A DNA stretch of 64,000 bases from Paenibacillus sp. PL91 (GTDB lineage: Bacteria > Bacillota > Bacilli > Paenibacillales > Paenibacillaceae): positions 248,001 to 312,000 of the forward strand of contig NZ_JABBYG020000007.1 in the NCBI RefSeq assembly GCF_012935325.2. Direction: 5' to 3'. Below are positions 50,699 through 61,200 of this stretch, one piece after another. The translations under genes were made by a program, and so were the position numbers. A model generated the notes under the pieces. It did not search any database and was not told where the DNA came from. It was given only the letters and a program-made list of their open reading frames with translations. The number at the start of each line of letters is the position of its first letter. The stretch's first letter is position 1.

Positions 50699-53404
50699 AT
50701 GAGGGAAAAGAGCAATTCACTATTTAAACAAAACTCTCAACAACCGCATGTATTTAGAGGAGGAGAAATAAAGGTTATGAAGAAAAAAATAGCAGCATTT
50801 GTACTATCGGCAGCGCTAGTACTTCCAACATCACTTACAGCTTTTGCAGCAACTACAACACCATCGGATGTGGTAGGTAAACCAAACCAATCCGCAATCG
50901 AAGAGCTTACAGCACTTGATATCCTTCAAGGTTACCAAGATGGCACGTTCAAACCAGAAAACAACATTACTCGCGCAGAATTGGCAAAAGTAATCGTTGC
51001 TGCAACTGGTAGCGAAACTGCTGCTAAAGCACTTCAAAACGTTAAATCGCAATTTAAAGATGTTAAAACAAACGAATGGTACACTGGCTACATAAACGTA
51101 GCTGCTGGCAAAGGCTTCTTGCTTGGCGACAAAGGCACTGGTAAATTCCGTCCTAGCGACAACATCAAGTTTGAAGAAGTAACAGCAATCATTGTTCGTG
51201 CTCTTGGCTACCAAGACAAGAACTTGACTGGCGCTTGGCCATACAATGTTTTGTTGAAAGCTGAGTCGCTTGACCTGTTCAACAAAACAACGCTTGCACA
51301 AGGAACTGTTACTACACGTGGTGTAGTTGCACAACTAGTAAGCAACGCACTTGGTGAAAACCTAGTTGAGTGGAACGCTGACGCTCAATTGTACGGCAAC
51401 ACTGGTAAATTGCTGATTTCACGTCTTGGAACAACTTCGGAGCAAGTTTTGAACTCTGCAGTTCTTGATTCAAACGGCCGTATCGTTTTGAACAACGTTC
51501 CAAAAACATTGGCACCTAAATTTATCGTTACTGGCGGCAAAACATTGTCCGACCTTCTTGCTCACAACTTGACTGTCCTTACTGATAAAGACGGTAAAAT
51601 CCGTGCTATTACAGACAACCAAGTTGCTGACAACGTAGTTACTGGTAAACTTAACGCTTCATTCAACAATGCGCCTCAAGTTGAAGTTAAAATCGGTTCT
51701 GCTGTAAGTAAGTATGACACAGTAACATCTTCTGCTTACTATGTAAACAGCGATTCAACTGTAGCTAGTGATTTCCCAGTTGCTAAGGACACTGACGTTT
51801 CTGTGTTCCTGTATGACAATACAGCTGCAAACGTTACTGCAGGCGTTGCTGGTAAAGTTCGTGCAGTTACATTTACAAAAGTAAATGTTGCTGATGCACT
51901 ATTTGATTCTTATGTTGCAGCAACTTCTACAACAAAAGCACGCGTTCTTACTAAAAACAACTCTGTAACTGTTGGTGATACTACTTCCGTTACAATCAAT
52001 GGCGAAGTGAAAGCTGCAACTGATCTTGTTAAAAACGATGTTCTTGACATTGTTAACAACAAAGATAAAGTAGCAGTTAAAATCACTGCAACTCGTACTG
52101 TTGTTGAAGGTAAAGTTACTAGCAAATCCACTCAAGCTGATGGAGCTATTATCTACACTGTAGATGGCAAAAACTACTCTTCTGTAACTGGCGCTCTTAC
52201 TGGTCCAAATGAACTGGTTAAAGATGCTTCTTACAAATTGTTCTTGAACAAAGACGGCAAAATTGCTGGCGCTGAGTTGGTGAGCGGTGGAAGTGCTGAC
52301 GCTAAATACGGCATTATTCTTAATGCGGTAGGTAATGTTAAAGGCACTGACGCTTTCTCTTCTACAAAAGACGTATTCAAGTACTATTCCATTAAAGAAA
52401 ATGCTACAAAAAATGTTGAGCTAAACGCTGCAACATGGAATGATACTAATACTGCTGGTACTGATGGTACTGCGGTTCGCACTGGCGATGATGTTGCAAA
52501 CACTACAGCATCTGTTCCTTTCAACAACACAGAAGCTAAAATCGTTATCTGGAACTTGAAAAAATCAGATAACAGCATCAATGGTATCGACGAGATTCGC
52601 GATTTGACGAAAGCAACTACTGTTTCTGAGAAAACAGACAAAACACTTAAAGTAACAACTGGCAGCAACACAACTGTTTACGACATTAACGAAAACACTA
52701 TCGTTCTAGATGGTACTAAAGCTTTCGCTGCTAACGGCGGCGATCGTTCAATCTCTGTAAGCAGCTTGGCTAACCTTTCTGCAGGTAATAAAGTAACACT
52801 TATTACTGAAGGTACTTCTACATTTGCTAAATATGTAGTAATTACTGAAAAAGCAGCTAAAGATGCTAAAGAAACTAAATACGGTTTGTTCGTAAATGCT
52901 AGTGCAAACGGCGACGACTATTCCGTAACACTTAACATCAAAGGTACTAATGAGACATTTGCTCTGACTGGTACTGAAGGTAAAAAAATCTACAACGCAA
53001 TTGTTGCTGATCTAACAGCTAGCAACTCGACTTACAAATCAGGTACTAAAACGCTTGTAGCATTGAAAGACACTGTTGATCCAGCTGGTGTTTCTCAAGA
53101 CCTGAAAGAAGCTAGCACTGCATATGACACATTGTCTGTTTATGCAACTGGCAAAGATATCACTGCAGCTAACCTGAATGATGGTACTCTTACATTGACA
53201 GGCGGCACTCAATACTATGTAAACAGCTCTACTGCAATTTATGTGTACGACAGAGTGTCTGACACATTGACTACTGATGGAATCTTCGCTGATGTAACAG
53301 CATTTAATGGCGAAGCTTCTTCCAAGTATGACATTGCTGTAGTTGGCGATTCAAGCTATGGCACGTTCACACTTGCTAAAGCAATCGTAGTTTACAAAAA
53401 CTAA
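50699..53404 (+). CDS. Major S-layer protein candidate, three N-terminal SLH domains
   Basis: This is a secreted protein of 901 aa (875 if started at ATG 50777). The classic signal peptide MKKKIAAFVLSAALVLPTSL begins at 50777; the upstream ATG 50699 has the stronger ribosome site and adds 26 polar residues. Three SLH domains follow (about residues 55-215 of the long form), with TFKPENNITRAELAK and KFRPSDNIKFEEV motifs. The rest is a long beta-rich, Lys/Thr/Val/Ala-rich crystallisation region without Cys. Codon use is strongly biased to GCT, GTA, ACT, AAC, AAA and differs from the neighbours, as expected for a very highly expressed gene. It would bind CsaB-modified polysaccharide. Confidence 0.9.
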   Translation: MREKSNSLFKQNSQQPHVFRGGEIKVMKKKIAAFVLSAALVLPTSLTAFAATTTPSDVVGKPNQSAIEELTALDILQGYQDGTFKPENNITRAELAKVIVAATGSETAAKALQNVKSQFKDVKTNEWYTGYINVAAGKGFLLGDKGTGKFRPSDNIKFEEVTAIIVRALGYQDKNLTGAWPYNVLLKAESLDLFNKTTLAQGTVTTRGVVAQLVSNALGENLVEWNADAQLYGNTGKLLISRLGTTSEQVLNSAVLDSNGRIVLNNVPKTLAPKFIVTGGKTLSDLLAHNLTVLTDKDGKIRAITDNQVADNVVTGKLNASFNNAPQVEVKIGSAVSKYDTVTSSAYYVNSDSTVASDFPVAKDTDVSVFLYDNTAANVTAGVAGKVRAVTFTKVNVADALFDSYVAATSTTKARVLTKNNSVTVGDTTSVTINGEVKAATDLVKNDVLDIVNNKDKVAVKITATRTVVEGKVTSKSTQADGAIIYTVDGKNYSSVTGALTGPNELVKDASYKLFLNKDGKIAGAELVSGGSADAKYGIILNAVGNVKGTDAFSSTKDVFKYYSIKENATKNVELNAATWNDTNTAGTDGTAVRTGDDVANTTASVPFNNTEAKIVIWNLKKSDNSINGIDEIRDLTKATTVSEKTDKTLKVTTGSNTTVYDINENTIVLDGTKAFAANGGDRSISVSSLANLSAGNKVTLITEGTSTFAKYVVITEKAAKDAKETKYGLFVNASANGDDYSVTLNIKGTNETFALTGTEGKKIYNAIVADLTASNSTYKSGTKTLVALKDTVDPAGVSQDLKEASTAYDTLSVYATGKDITAANLNDGTLTLTGGTQYYVNSSTAIYVYDRVSDTLTTDGIFADVTAFNGEASSKYDIAVVGDSSYGTFTLAKAIVVYKN

Positions 53405-53420
53405 TCTACACAAAATGAAG

Positions 53421-53455
53421 GAATCCGGTGAGGGAACTCACCGGATTCTTTTTTT
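53421..53455 (+). terminator. Strong terminator of the S-layer gene
   Basis: GAATCCGGTGAG (53421-53432) and CTCACCGGATTC (53437-53448) form a perfect 12-bp stem with a GGAA tetraloop, followed by seven T residues. Confidence 0.95.
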
Positions 53456-53604
53456 GTGTTCATACATAATTCATATATTCTTGTTATAATAAAATAGCGA
53501 TAAAGTGAAGTGATAGGGGGGACAATAAATAGTTTTTAAGAAAACGAAACCTATTGCTTGCTTTATACGTCTATATAAAAAAAGATACGGAGTGATCAAA
53601 AATT

Positions 53605-55707
53605 ATGAACATTTTACCAAGAAAAAAATTTTTAAAGAGCCAGCTTGCTTTAGCCATATTGTTGATAATGGCTCTTTTATTGCCGTCTCTGCCATCCAAC
53701 AGTAATGCAGCAGCGGCTGTGGCAACTTTTAAACCGGTGTACATAACGAGCAACTCCTATGTGAAGCTTGAAAATGCGGATATTATTCCGAGCAGCAAAG
53801 GAAGAATGGCAAGCTTTGCGATTACATTCTATAATGGCGGTAGCGCTCCAATTAATTTACGTGATTATTGGGTTCGTTTAAAATCAACAAGCGGCACAAA
53901 GTATGTTGCGAATTTGATTGAAAGCGATAAAGCGAAAAAGATGGTACCAGCTAAGTCGAATGTAACTCTTACTTTCTACAGTGAAGTTCCTGCTTCTGTT
54001 TCATTGAATAATCTTGTCTTAAATGTGATTAAATTCGACTTCTCGGTTGCTGGCTATGAAAAACAATTAGGCAAGTTTACGTTCCCTGTATCTTACTCCA
54101 ATGACGTAAAAGTTAATGGTTATAAAGGCGCTAAGATAAATAATGCGGTTATAAACATGAGAATCAATAAATCGACAATTTCCAAAGGTACTGATAATAA
54201 TGTCGTTAATGTTGAATTGGCGATGAGAAATACAGAAAATTTTGAAGTAACTTTGTCGAACCTTTCTTTCTACCTTCAAGCGAACAACGGTGCGATGTAT
54301 CAGATTAAAACGACCACTGATACTGCTCAAGGCATTACATTACGTTCGAAAATATTGGAAAATGTAAAGCTATCCGTTTCGCTGCCTAAAGCCATTTCAA
54401 GTACAGGCTTAAAGCTGGTCGTTACGCAGTCAGTTGGTGAGGCAGCGACTGCTATCACACTGCCTGTGGTGAAATTTCACTTGAGCTTGAATGCAGCATC
54501 AGCAACGACAGCGAACAATTACGCTTATGTAAGTGGCGATTACTCCTATAATGTAAAAGTTAGTTCTATTGAGCGTTATTCTTGGTTGAATGAAGTAAAC
54601 ATTATCAGCAAAATGGAAATTAAAAATGCCGGAACGAAAACAGCGCCGGTTCCTAAGATTACAGGTGCTCTATATTTAGGCAACAATGCGGAAATAGCAA
54701 CAAAAGCTATTTTATCGGATTCACAAGTATCCTTGGCTGCTGGCGGTTCCATTTCCATTTACTACACGGGTACAGTACCGACCAGCACTTCTCTAACCGA
54801 TTTGAAGCTTAAGCTGTTTGAGAAGGAAGGCGAGACGCAGCGTGAGCTAACTTCATTGAATACACCTGCTCCACTAACAAATAAGGCTGTTGCCATTGGT
54901 GGAGAGAATATTATCGATACGTTTGGACAAAAGTTCACGACAAAGGTGACGGAAGTTAAAGTGCTGGAAGGATCCACAAATAATTTGTATACAGCCTATT
55001 TGGATGTAACGAACAATCAGGAGACTGCAGTTGCAACCTCGAGATTGGCAGGATATCTAGAAACGACATCAGGTAACAAGTATACGGTATCTATTACTAA
55101 AACGAACAATCTAATCAATGCATCGAAAAAGGAGCAAGTGCTCGTAACGGCTGAGCTGCCGAAGGAAGTTGATTTGGCTAATGCAAGTCTCGTTTTAGGA
55201 TTGGCTTACAATGACGAAGGTATCGTGAAAGCAACGGATGCAGCTGTAAAAGGATATATTAATGCAGCTCGTTACGCTCTACCATTGCCATTGCAAGAGA
55301 CAAATAGTTTCAGTAATCTAAAAATCGGTGCCTATACCATTAATATTGATAATATTATTGCTTACTTGAATGATACGACTATTGATGTGGACCTTAACGG
55401 TACCGTTACACGCGATACTAGCTATGATGGTTTCACGAACAAGAAATTCAGCTTTGTTTTTGAGGACTTATCAACTAATTTAGTCATGCTGCAAATCCCT
55501 TTTGAAATTGAAGCAGCATCCGGACAGTATGTATGGAAAGTCGGCAGCAACTATACGAATATTGTTCAAAGTATGTCTAACAAACTGATTTCACCAACGT
55601 TTAATGTAAGTATTTATGAAGAGATGAATGGCTTTAAAGCAAGGCTTGTTACGAAACAAATCAAATGGTCACCTTATCTAAACTGGGCTGATCCTGCAGT
55701 AAAGTAA
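53605..55707 (+). CDS. Unrecognised secreted protein, 700 aa
   Basis: I do not recognise this protein. It has a clear signal peptide (basic start, hydrophobic core about residues 13-30, likely cleavage near SNSNAAA). Four or so weakly similar beta-rich modules of about 130-150 residues follow, each with a segment like (L/V)xNxGxxxAP(I/V)xLxxYxVxLxSxSGxxY. No Cys, SLH, sortase or catalytic motif is seen. It lies directly after the S-layer gene and before another small secreted protein, so a role in the same surface layer is plausible. ATG 53605 is preceded by GGAGTGAT; a TATAAT at 53485-53490 may be its -10 box. Confidence 0.75.
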   Translation: MNILPRKKFLKSQLALAILLIMALLLPSLPSNSNAAAAVATFKPVYITSNSYVKLENADIIPSSKGRMASFAITFYNGGSAPINLRDYWVRLKSTSGTKYVANLIESDKAKKMVPAKSNVTLTFYSEVPASVSLNNLVLNVIKFDFSVAGYEKQLGKFTFPVSYSNDVKVNGYKGAKINNAVINMRINKSTISKGTDNNVVNVELAMRNTENFEVTLSNLSFYLQANNGAMYQIKTTTDTAQGITLRSKILENVKLSVSLPKAISSTGLKLVVTQSVGEAATAITLPVVKFHLSLNAASATTANNYAYVSGDYSYNVKVSSIERYSWLNEVNIISKMEIKNAGTKTAPVPKITGALYLGNNAEIATKAILSDSQVSLAAGGSISIYYTGTVPTSTSLTDLKLKLFEKEGETQRELTSLNTPAPLTNKAVAIGGENIIDTFGQKFTTKVTEVKVLEGSTNNLYTAYLDVTNNQETAVATSRLAGYLETTSGNKYTVSITKTNNLINASKKEQVLVTAELPKEVDLANASLVLGLAYNDEGIVKATDAAVKGYINAARYALPLPLQETNSFSNLKIGAYTINIDNIIAYLNDTTIDVDLNGTVTRDTSYDGFTNKKFSFVFEDLSTNLVMLQIPFEIEAASGQYVWKVGSNYTNIVQSMSNKLISPTFNVSIYEEMNGFKARLVTKQIKWSPYLNWADPAVK

Positions 55708-55736
55708 TGTAATAATTTTACTAGTTTAAGAAGCGG

Positions 55737-55771
55737 AAATCGGGTATCGTATTAAGAGGTATCCGATTTTT
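55737..55771 (+). terminator. Terminator or attenuator before the 162-aa gene
   Basis: AAATCGGGTATC (55737-55748) pairs with GGTATCCGATTT (55758-55769), two G-U pairs included, with T-run to 55771. It ends only 4 nt before the AGGAGG site of the next gene, so it may also act on its translation. Confidence 0.75.
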
Positions 55772-55789
55772 GCTAGGAGGTTTCATAAA

Positions 55790-56278
55790 TTGAAAAAAAT
55801 AATGGTAAGGCTCGCTATTGGAGCTGTTTTAGTATCTACAGGATTGGCAATTGGAATGATGAATTCTAATGCAATCGAAGCCGATGGAATTAGCTCTTCG
55901 CCAGGCTCTGTAGAGGATCCAGTCGTTACCAAAAGCTATGTGGACGAGCAGTTGGCAAAATTGGGCGGAGGCTCTGTAGGGGGCGGTACGACGCCAGGAA
56001 CAGACTCAGCATTAGAAGTCGTAACAGTACCCGCAGGCAAGACTTTAATGGCAGGACAAGGCACCGAGGTCATTGTGCGTGTAGGGAAAGCTATTGCATA
56101 CAGCTCTGATGCCAGCGGTATTGCAGATCTAACAGGCGGAACTGATTTGACCAAGGGTAAAGCTGTCCCTACAAACCATTTATTGTTATTCCCGCGTGAA
56201 GGCCGCGGCATTTTACCTGATCCTAATCAGAAGAACGGGCTTACGGTCTTGGTTAATGGAAGCTACACATTACAATAA
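55790..56278 (+). CDS. Small secreted protein, unknown
   Basis: This is a 162-aa protein with a signal peptide or N-terminal anchor (hydrophobic residues 6-25), a short VTKSYVDEQLAKL helix, a GGGSVGGGTTPG linker and a compact C-terminal domain (about residues 78-162) with PAGKTLMAGQGTEVIVR. I do not recognise the domain with certainty. It starts at TTG 55790 with AGGAGG 9 nt upstream. It follows the 700-aa secreted protein, with a terminator-like hairpin in between. Confidence 0.7.
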   Translation: MKKIMVRLAIGAVLVSTGLAIGMMNSNAIEADGISSSPGSVEDPVVTKSYVDEQLAKLGGGSVGGGTTPGTDSALEVVTVPAGKTLMAGQGTEVIVRVGKAIAYSSDASGIADLTGGTDLTKGKAVPTNHLLLFPREGRGILPDPNQKNGLTVLVNGSYTLQ

Positions 56279-56390
56279 TATGGATAGATGCTCTACATTT
56301 TACCCGTACTGACAATAGATTATACGCTTCAAAAAGGATGTTTCGATACACAATACATATGTGTTCTACATCATTTGGAGGTGTCATTTT

Positions 56391-56663
56391 ATGAGTCGGT
56401 CGAATAAAGTGGTAGTGCAGCAAAGTAAAGCAGCGCTTAATCAATTGAAATACGAAATTGCAGCAGAATTTGGATTAACTTCAGGAGCCTATGCAGGCAC
56501 TGGCGCAGATACTGAATTTGCTGGTGAGCTTGGATCATCCTCCGCTGGCTCTGGCCAAAGCGTACACTGGTCTTCGTTATCCACACGACAAGCTGGATCA
56601 GTTGGCGGAGAGATTACGAGAAGGCTGATTGCGCAAGCAGAATCAGTGCTTGGCGGATACTAA
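56391..56663 (+). CDS. Alpha/beta-type small acid-soluble spore protein
   Basis: SASPs coat and protect spore DNA and are degraded by the GPR protease at germination. The 90-aa product carries both family motifs: LKYEIAAEFGL, which includes the GPR cleavage region, and GGEITRRLIAQAE. The Gly/Ser-rich segment between them (about residues 34-62) is longer than in the usual 60-70-aa SASP. ATG 56391 has GGAGGTG 6 nt upstream. I could not find a convincing sigma-G promoter. The gene sits between secreted-protein genes and metK. Confidence 0.88.
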   Translation: MSRSNKVVVQQSKAALNQLKYEIAAEFGLTSGAYAGTGADTEFAGELGSSSAGSGQSVHWSSLSTRQAGSVGGEITRRLIAQAESVLGGY

Positions 56664-56688
56664 CAAATGTTGGGGAACTCGACTTCCA

Positions 56689-56717
56689 TTGACACAAAGC
56701 GACATTTTCGGTATCAT
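56689..56717 (+). promoter_or_regulatory. Sigma-A promoter of metK
   Basis: TTGACA (56689-56694), a 17-bp spacer and TATCAT (56712-56717) match eleven of twelve consensus positions. Transcription should start near 56724, about 18 nt before a terminator-like hairpin. Confidence 0.8.
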
Positions 56718-56741
56718 ACTGTCTTAGAAGAGTTGTCCAAC

Positions 56742-56773
56742 AACCTTTTCCTCCGGGAAAAGGTTCATTTTTT
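56742..56773 (+). terminator. Terminator-like hairpin in the metK leader
   Basis: AACCTTTTCC (56742-56751) pairs with GGAAAAGGTT (56756-56765), followed by CATTTTTTG. Since it lies downstream of the metK promoter, it may be an attenuator. ACAACCTT (56740-56747) can also pair with AAGGTTGT (56803-56810) next to the ribosome site. It could instead end read-through from the SASP gene. Confidence 0.65.
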
Positions 56774-56825
56774 GTGTAGAATGTTCGCACTTATTTCATA
56801 TTAAGGTTGTAGGAGGTTGATATGG

Positions 56826-58040
56826 ATGTCGGTTAAAGGACGCCACTTGTTTACATCGGAATCAGTAACTGAAGGCCATCCGGATAAGATTTGTGATCAA
56901 ATATCCGATGCTGTCTTAGATGCATTCCTTGAAGCAGACCCATTCGCGCGTGTCGCTTGTGAGGTTTCTGTCGCTACAGGTCTTGTTTTGGTCATTGGTG
57001 AAATCAGCAGCAGCGCGGATTATGTTGATATTTCAGCAATCGCACGCCGCACAATCAAGGAAATTGGCTATACTCGTGCCAAATACGGCTTTGACTCCAG
57101 CACATGTGCAGTATTGACATCGCTTAATGAGCAGTCGGCTGATATTGCGCAAGGCGTTAACGCTGCGCTTGAGACTCGTGATGGCAAGGATATGAAGCAA
57201 GAGAACGAAGATATCGGCGCTGGCGACCAAGGTCTAATGTTCGGTTTTGCTACGAATGAGACTCCTGAGCTTATGCCGCTTCCAATCGCTTTGTCGCACC
57301 GCATTGCACGTCGCTTGTCTGAAGTCCGCAAGAACGAAACGCTTGCTTACCTTCGTCCTGATGGCAAAACGCAAGTTACAATCGAATACGCTGACGGCAA
57401 ACCAGTACGCGTTGACACGATTGTTGTTTCTACTCAGCATGCGGAAGAAATTACGCTTGAGCAAATCCAACAGGATATTCTTGAGCATGTCATTAAGCCA
57501 GTTGTTCCTGTTGAATGGCTTGATAAGGATACTAAATACTTCATTAACCCAACGGGCCGTTTCGTAATCGGCGGACCTCAAGGCGATGCAGGCTTGACTG
57601 GCCGTAAAATTATCGTTGATACGTATGGCGGCTACGCTCGTCATGGCGGCGGCGCATTCTCCGGCAAAGATCCTACAAAGGTTGACCGTTCAGCAGCCTA
57701 TGCGGCTCGTTATGTAGCTAAGAACATCGTTGCTGCAGGACTTGCGGAAAAGTGCGAGATCCAATTAGCTTATGCAATTGGTGTAGCTCAACCCGTATCG
57801 ATCAACGTTGATACTTATGGAACAGGCAAAATCGGCGAAGATAAGCTCGTTGAACTTATCACTAGCAACTTTGACCTTCGTCCAGCAGGCATTATCAAAA
57901 TGCTTGATCTTCGTCGTCCAATCTACAGACAAACAGCTGCATACGGTCACTTCGGCCGTACGGATGTTGATCTTCCTTGGGAACGCGTTGACAAAGCAGA
58001 GAAGCTTAAAGCAGACGCTGGCGTTCAAAGCGGAGTATAA
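56826..58040 (+). CDS. metK: S-adenosylmethionine synthetase
   Basis: MetK makes SAM from methionine and ATP in the cytoplasm. The 404-aa product has the ATP/methionine motifs SESVTEGHPDK, GAGDQGLMFGFA and GGGAFSGKDPTKVDRSAAY. ATG 56826 is chosen, with GGAGG (56812-56816) 9 nt upstream; an in-frame TTG at 56817 touches that site. In many Firmicutes metK is controlled by an S-box riboswitch, but the leader here is only about 100 nt and shows no such fold. A terminator follows at 58063. Confidence 0.97.
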   Translation: MSVKGRHLFTSESVTEGHPDKICDQISDAVLDAFLEADPFARVACEVSVATGLVLVIGEISSSADYVDISAIARRTIKEIGYTRAKYGFDSSTCAVLTSLNEQSADIAQGVNAALETRDGKDMKQENEDIGAGDQGLMFGFATNETPELMPLPIALSHRIARRLSEVRKNETLAYLRPDGKTQVTIEYADGKPVRVDTIVVSTQHAEEITLEQIQQDILEHVIKPVVPVEWLDKDTKYFINPTGRFVIGGPQGDAGLTGRKIIVDTYGGYARHGGGAFSGKDPTKVDRSAAYAARYVAKNIVAAGLAEKCEIQLAYAIGVAQPVSINVDTYGTGKIGEDKLVELITSNFDLRPAGIIKMLDLRRPIYRQTAAYGHFGRTDVDLPWERVDKAEKLKADAGVQSGV

Positions 58041-58062
58041 GCAATTTAAAATAGGTTGATCA

Positions 58063-58107
58063 AAAGCTATCCACTCAGTAGTTTGACTACTCCGTGGATA
58101 GCTTTTT
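58063..58107 (+). terminator. Rho-independent terminator after metK
   Basis: AAAGCTATCCAC (58063-58074) and GTGGATAGCTTT (58094-58105) form a perfect 12-bp stem with an inner GTAG/CTAC stem, followed by T residues. Confidence 0.92.
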
Positions 58108-58207
58108 TGCTTTTTATCAGGAACAAAAAAGGGGAATAACCTAAATTTTTCATATGTACAAACCGACAAATAAGGTACGAGTGTAATTTTTTGAGGAGTG
58201 AATTCAA

Positions 58208-61200
58208 ATGAGTCGAACTAGCAAGCTGTCTTCATTTATCGCCGTAATGCTTTTTCTCCAAATAACCTTGGCAAGCTGGCCGTTAGCTCAGCAGGCTACC
58301 GCTGCATCTGCAGGCCCAGTCGTATTAAGTCTCAGCCCGGCTGATGATCTTATTAATGTTTCGATAACGGCTGTTCTGAAAATGACCTTTGATGAAAATG
58401 TCAGCAAAGGATCTCATTCTACGTCCATTTCCATTTATGATTATGCAACGAGCAATTTGGTGGAAAGGATTCCTTTATCGTCTAATCAAATCTCGATTGA
58501 TGGATCTCAGAGAACGGTGACCATAGATCCGACTAATTATTTCGATTTAAATACGAATTATTATGTTTTGGTAGATGCCGGAGCATTTGTTAATGCTTCG
58601 AATGGTGCTGGCTATGCTGGAATCAATAGCGCTAGCAGCTGGAATTTTCGAACGGTGGCTGAAGTGGATGTAACAAGTCCAACGCATACTGGCGTAGCGC
58701 CTACAGCCTCACCTATTGCAGTAACAACACCGATTATCATTACCTTTAACGAGCCGGTGTATGTTGCAAGCGGAAACATTCAAATAAATTCAGTTGAGGA
58801 TAATAGATCGATTGCAGTTACCTCCAACGCAGTAAGAGGCAGCGGTACGAACCAGATCGTCATTCAGCCGCCAGCAGCGCTGCAGCCAAGCACGGCGTAT
58901 TCGGTGACGATTCCGAACACAGCATTTCAAGATGCGTCAGGGAACCTTTTTAATGGCGTCACATGGAGCTTTACAACGGATACAGCACCGGTGAATGTGG
59001 CTGCATTGATTCCTGCTGACAACGCGACATCCGTAGCGCCTGATGCGACGCTAATCATTACATTTGACAAGAACGTTCAGCCACGTGCCGATAAATTTAT
59101 CGAAATACGCAGGATCAGCAACAATACCTCCGTTGAGCGATTCAGCGCTATTTCATCTAATGTAATCGTCGCGAATAATCAAGTAAGTTTCAAACCAACT
59201 TCTAATCTAGAAGCTAATACGGCTTATTATGTATTAATCGATGCCGGGGCGTTTACACAACCGGATCCGAGCGGAGATCAGTGGTACCACGGGATTGCAG
59301 GCGCGTCCGTATGGAATTTCAGTACAAATCCCGGCAATGAGAACGTTCCGCCTGCTGCAACGGCTGTAATGCCGGCTGCTGGCGGAACGATCAGCAGCTT
59401 GAACTCCCTTTTGCAGATAACCTTTAATGAACCTGTATTTCTAAACCGAGGAGCAATCGAAATTAGGGATTCAGCAACCGGGGCATTGTTCCGGTCAATT
59501 CCAGTGACTTCGGAGCGGATAACGGGGGGCGGAACCTATCAGATTACGATTGATCCGAATAAAGCCATTAATGGCGAAGCAGAGAAGGCATTCGTAAATA
59601 ACACCAAATATTATGTAACCATTGGCAATCGTGCCATTCGCGATGCGGCAGAGAATTATTATGCAGGAATTTCTGATCCGGCTGCTTGGTCCTTCACGGT
59701 TTCGCAGGATACGGTAAGACCAACACTATCGTTATTGAATCCGTTGAACAACGCGGTTTCGGTCGGACTAAGCCAAGCGTTTACGGCGACGTTCAGTGAA
59801 GCTATTAAGAAAGGCGCAACCGGTTCGATCATATTTAATCCTATCGGCAATAGCACGCTGCAACCGATTCCGGGTAACTTTTATGTAGATGGCAATAATA
59901 ATAATGTTCTGGTCATCACCCCGACAAAGAGCTTTGACCCAAAGACCGCATATTATGTGACAGTCGATGCAAGCGCAGTGACCGATCTGGCCGGAAACAA
60001 TTTTGCTGGAATACTCAATGAATATCAATGGACTTTTCAGACATATGGCTCCGATAATACGGCTCCTGTCTTAAGTAAGCTTGAGTGGAGCGGATCAACG
60101 ATTACGTTGACCTATAATGAAGAGCTAAATGTGCATAAGATTCCTTCTGCGGGAAGCTTTTATGTGACAGTAAATGGCGCGCCGCGCTCAGTGACAGGCG
60201 TCCAAGTTCGTGGAGATGCCGTAATTCTTACGGTAGAGAGCCCCATCGTGGCAGGACAGCAGGTAAAGCTATCCTACTCGAAAGCGACAATAGGGCTTAT
60301 TCAAGATACGTCAGACAACGAAGCAGCAAGCATTGTTAATCAGGATGTATCGGGAGCTAAAGATGTTATAGCACCTACTGTCATAAGCGGCAACGCTTCA
60401 GGCAGCGCGATTACATTATCTTTTAATAAAGAACTATTACCCGTAAACAGCTATGCCTACCTGCAATTTTCTGTTAGCATCGGCGGTGTTAAATACAGTA
60501 CGACATCAATATCAAGCTCTGGAAGCAATATTTTGCTAACGATAAATGGTTCGGTTCAAAATTATCAAAATGTGTATGTGACTTATGTGCCTGGCTCTCA
60601 TCCGATACGGGATAAGGCAGGCAATTACTTGGCTGCATTTAATAATTACAGTCTTTATAGTGTTCCTGATTCCGGAAAACCGACGCTTCAGTACATTAGC
60701 GTCAGCAGTAACATCGTCACATTAAAATACAACAAGAACTTAAATACACAAAGTGTACCAGCTGTTGGACAGTTCAACGTAATGGTTGATAGCAGCGTAC
60801 GTCCTGTTCAACAAGTCACCATCGCAGGCGATACTGTGCTATTGACACTTTCATCTATCATAACGAATGGGCAAGTCGTGTCGGTAACCTATTTGGCAGC
60901 GCAATCGTTGATCATGGATTTGGCTGGCAACACGGCATCGTCCTTTACCAATGTAACGTCAGGCAGCGGGAGCAGCGGCGGGCAAAACGGCACCATTTAT
61001 GGTGTCATTGCAAAAGGCTACACCATTACTTTGACTTTTGCAGAGTCGTTAAACAGCGGTTATGTCCCTGCTATTTCACAATTTCTAGTGAATGCGAATA
61101 GCGCAGTACGACTGGTATCGCGCGTAGAGTTAAGCGGATCATCGGTCATGTTAAGGCTAGCCGCTCCGGTGGCTACAGGCGAGGCGGTAACCATAACCTA

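Noticed and set aside
56281..56390. Sigma-G promoter for the SASP gene
   Set aside because: No pair of boxes with the right spacing could be found; CATATG at 56356 has no -35 partner.
56664..56825. S-box (SAM-I) riboswitch before metK
   Set aside because: The stretch between promoter and terminator hairpin is far too short and none of the conserved S-box core sequences is present.
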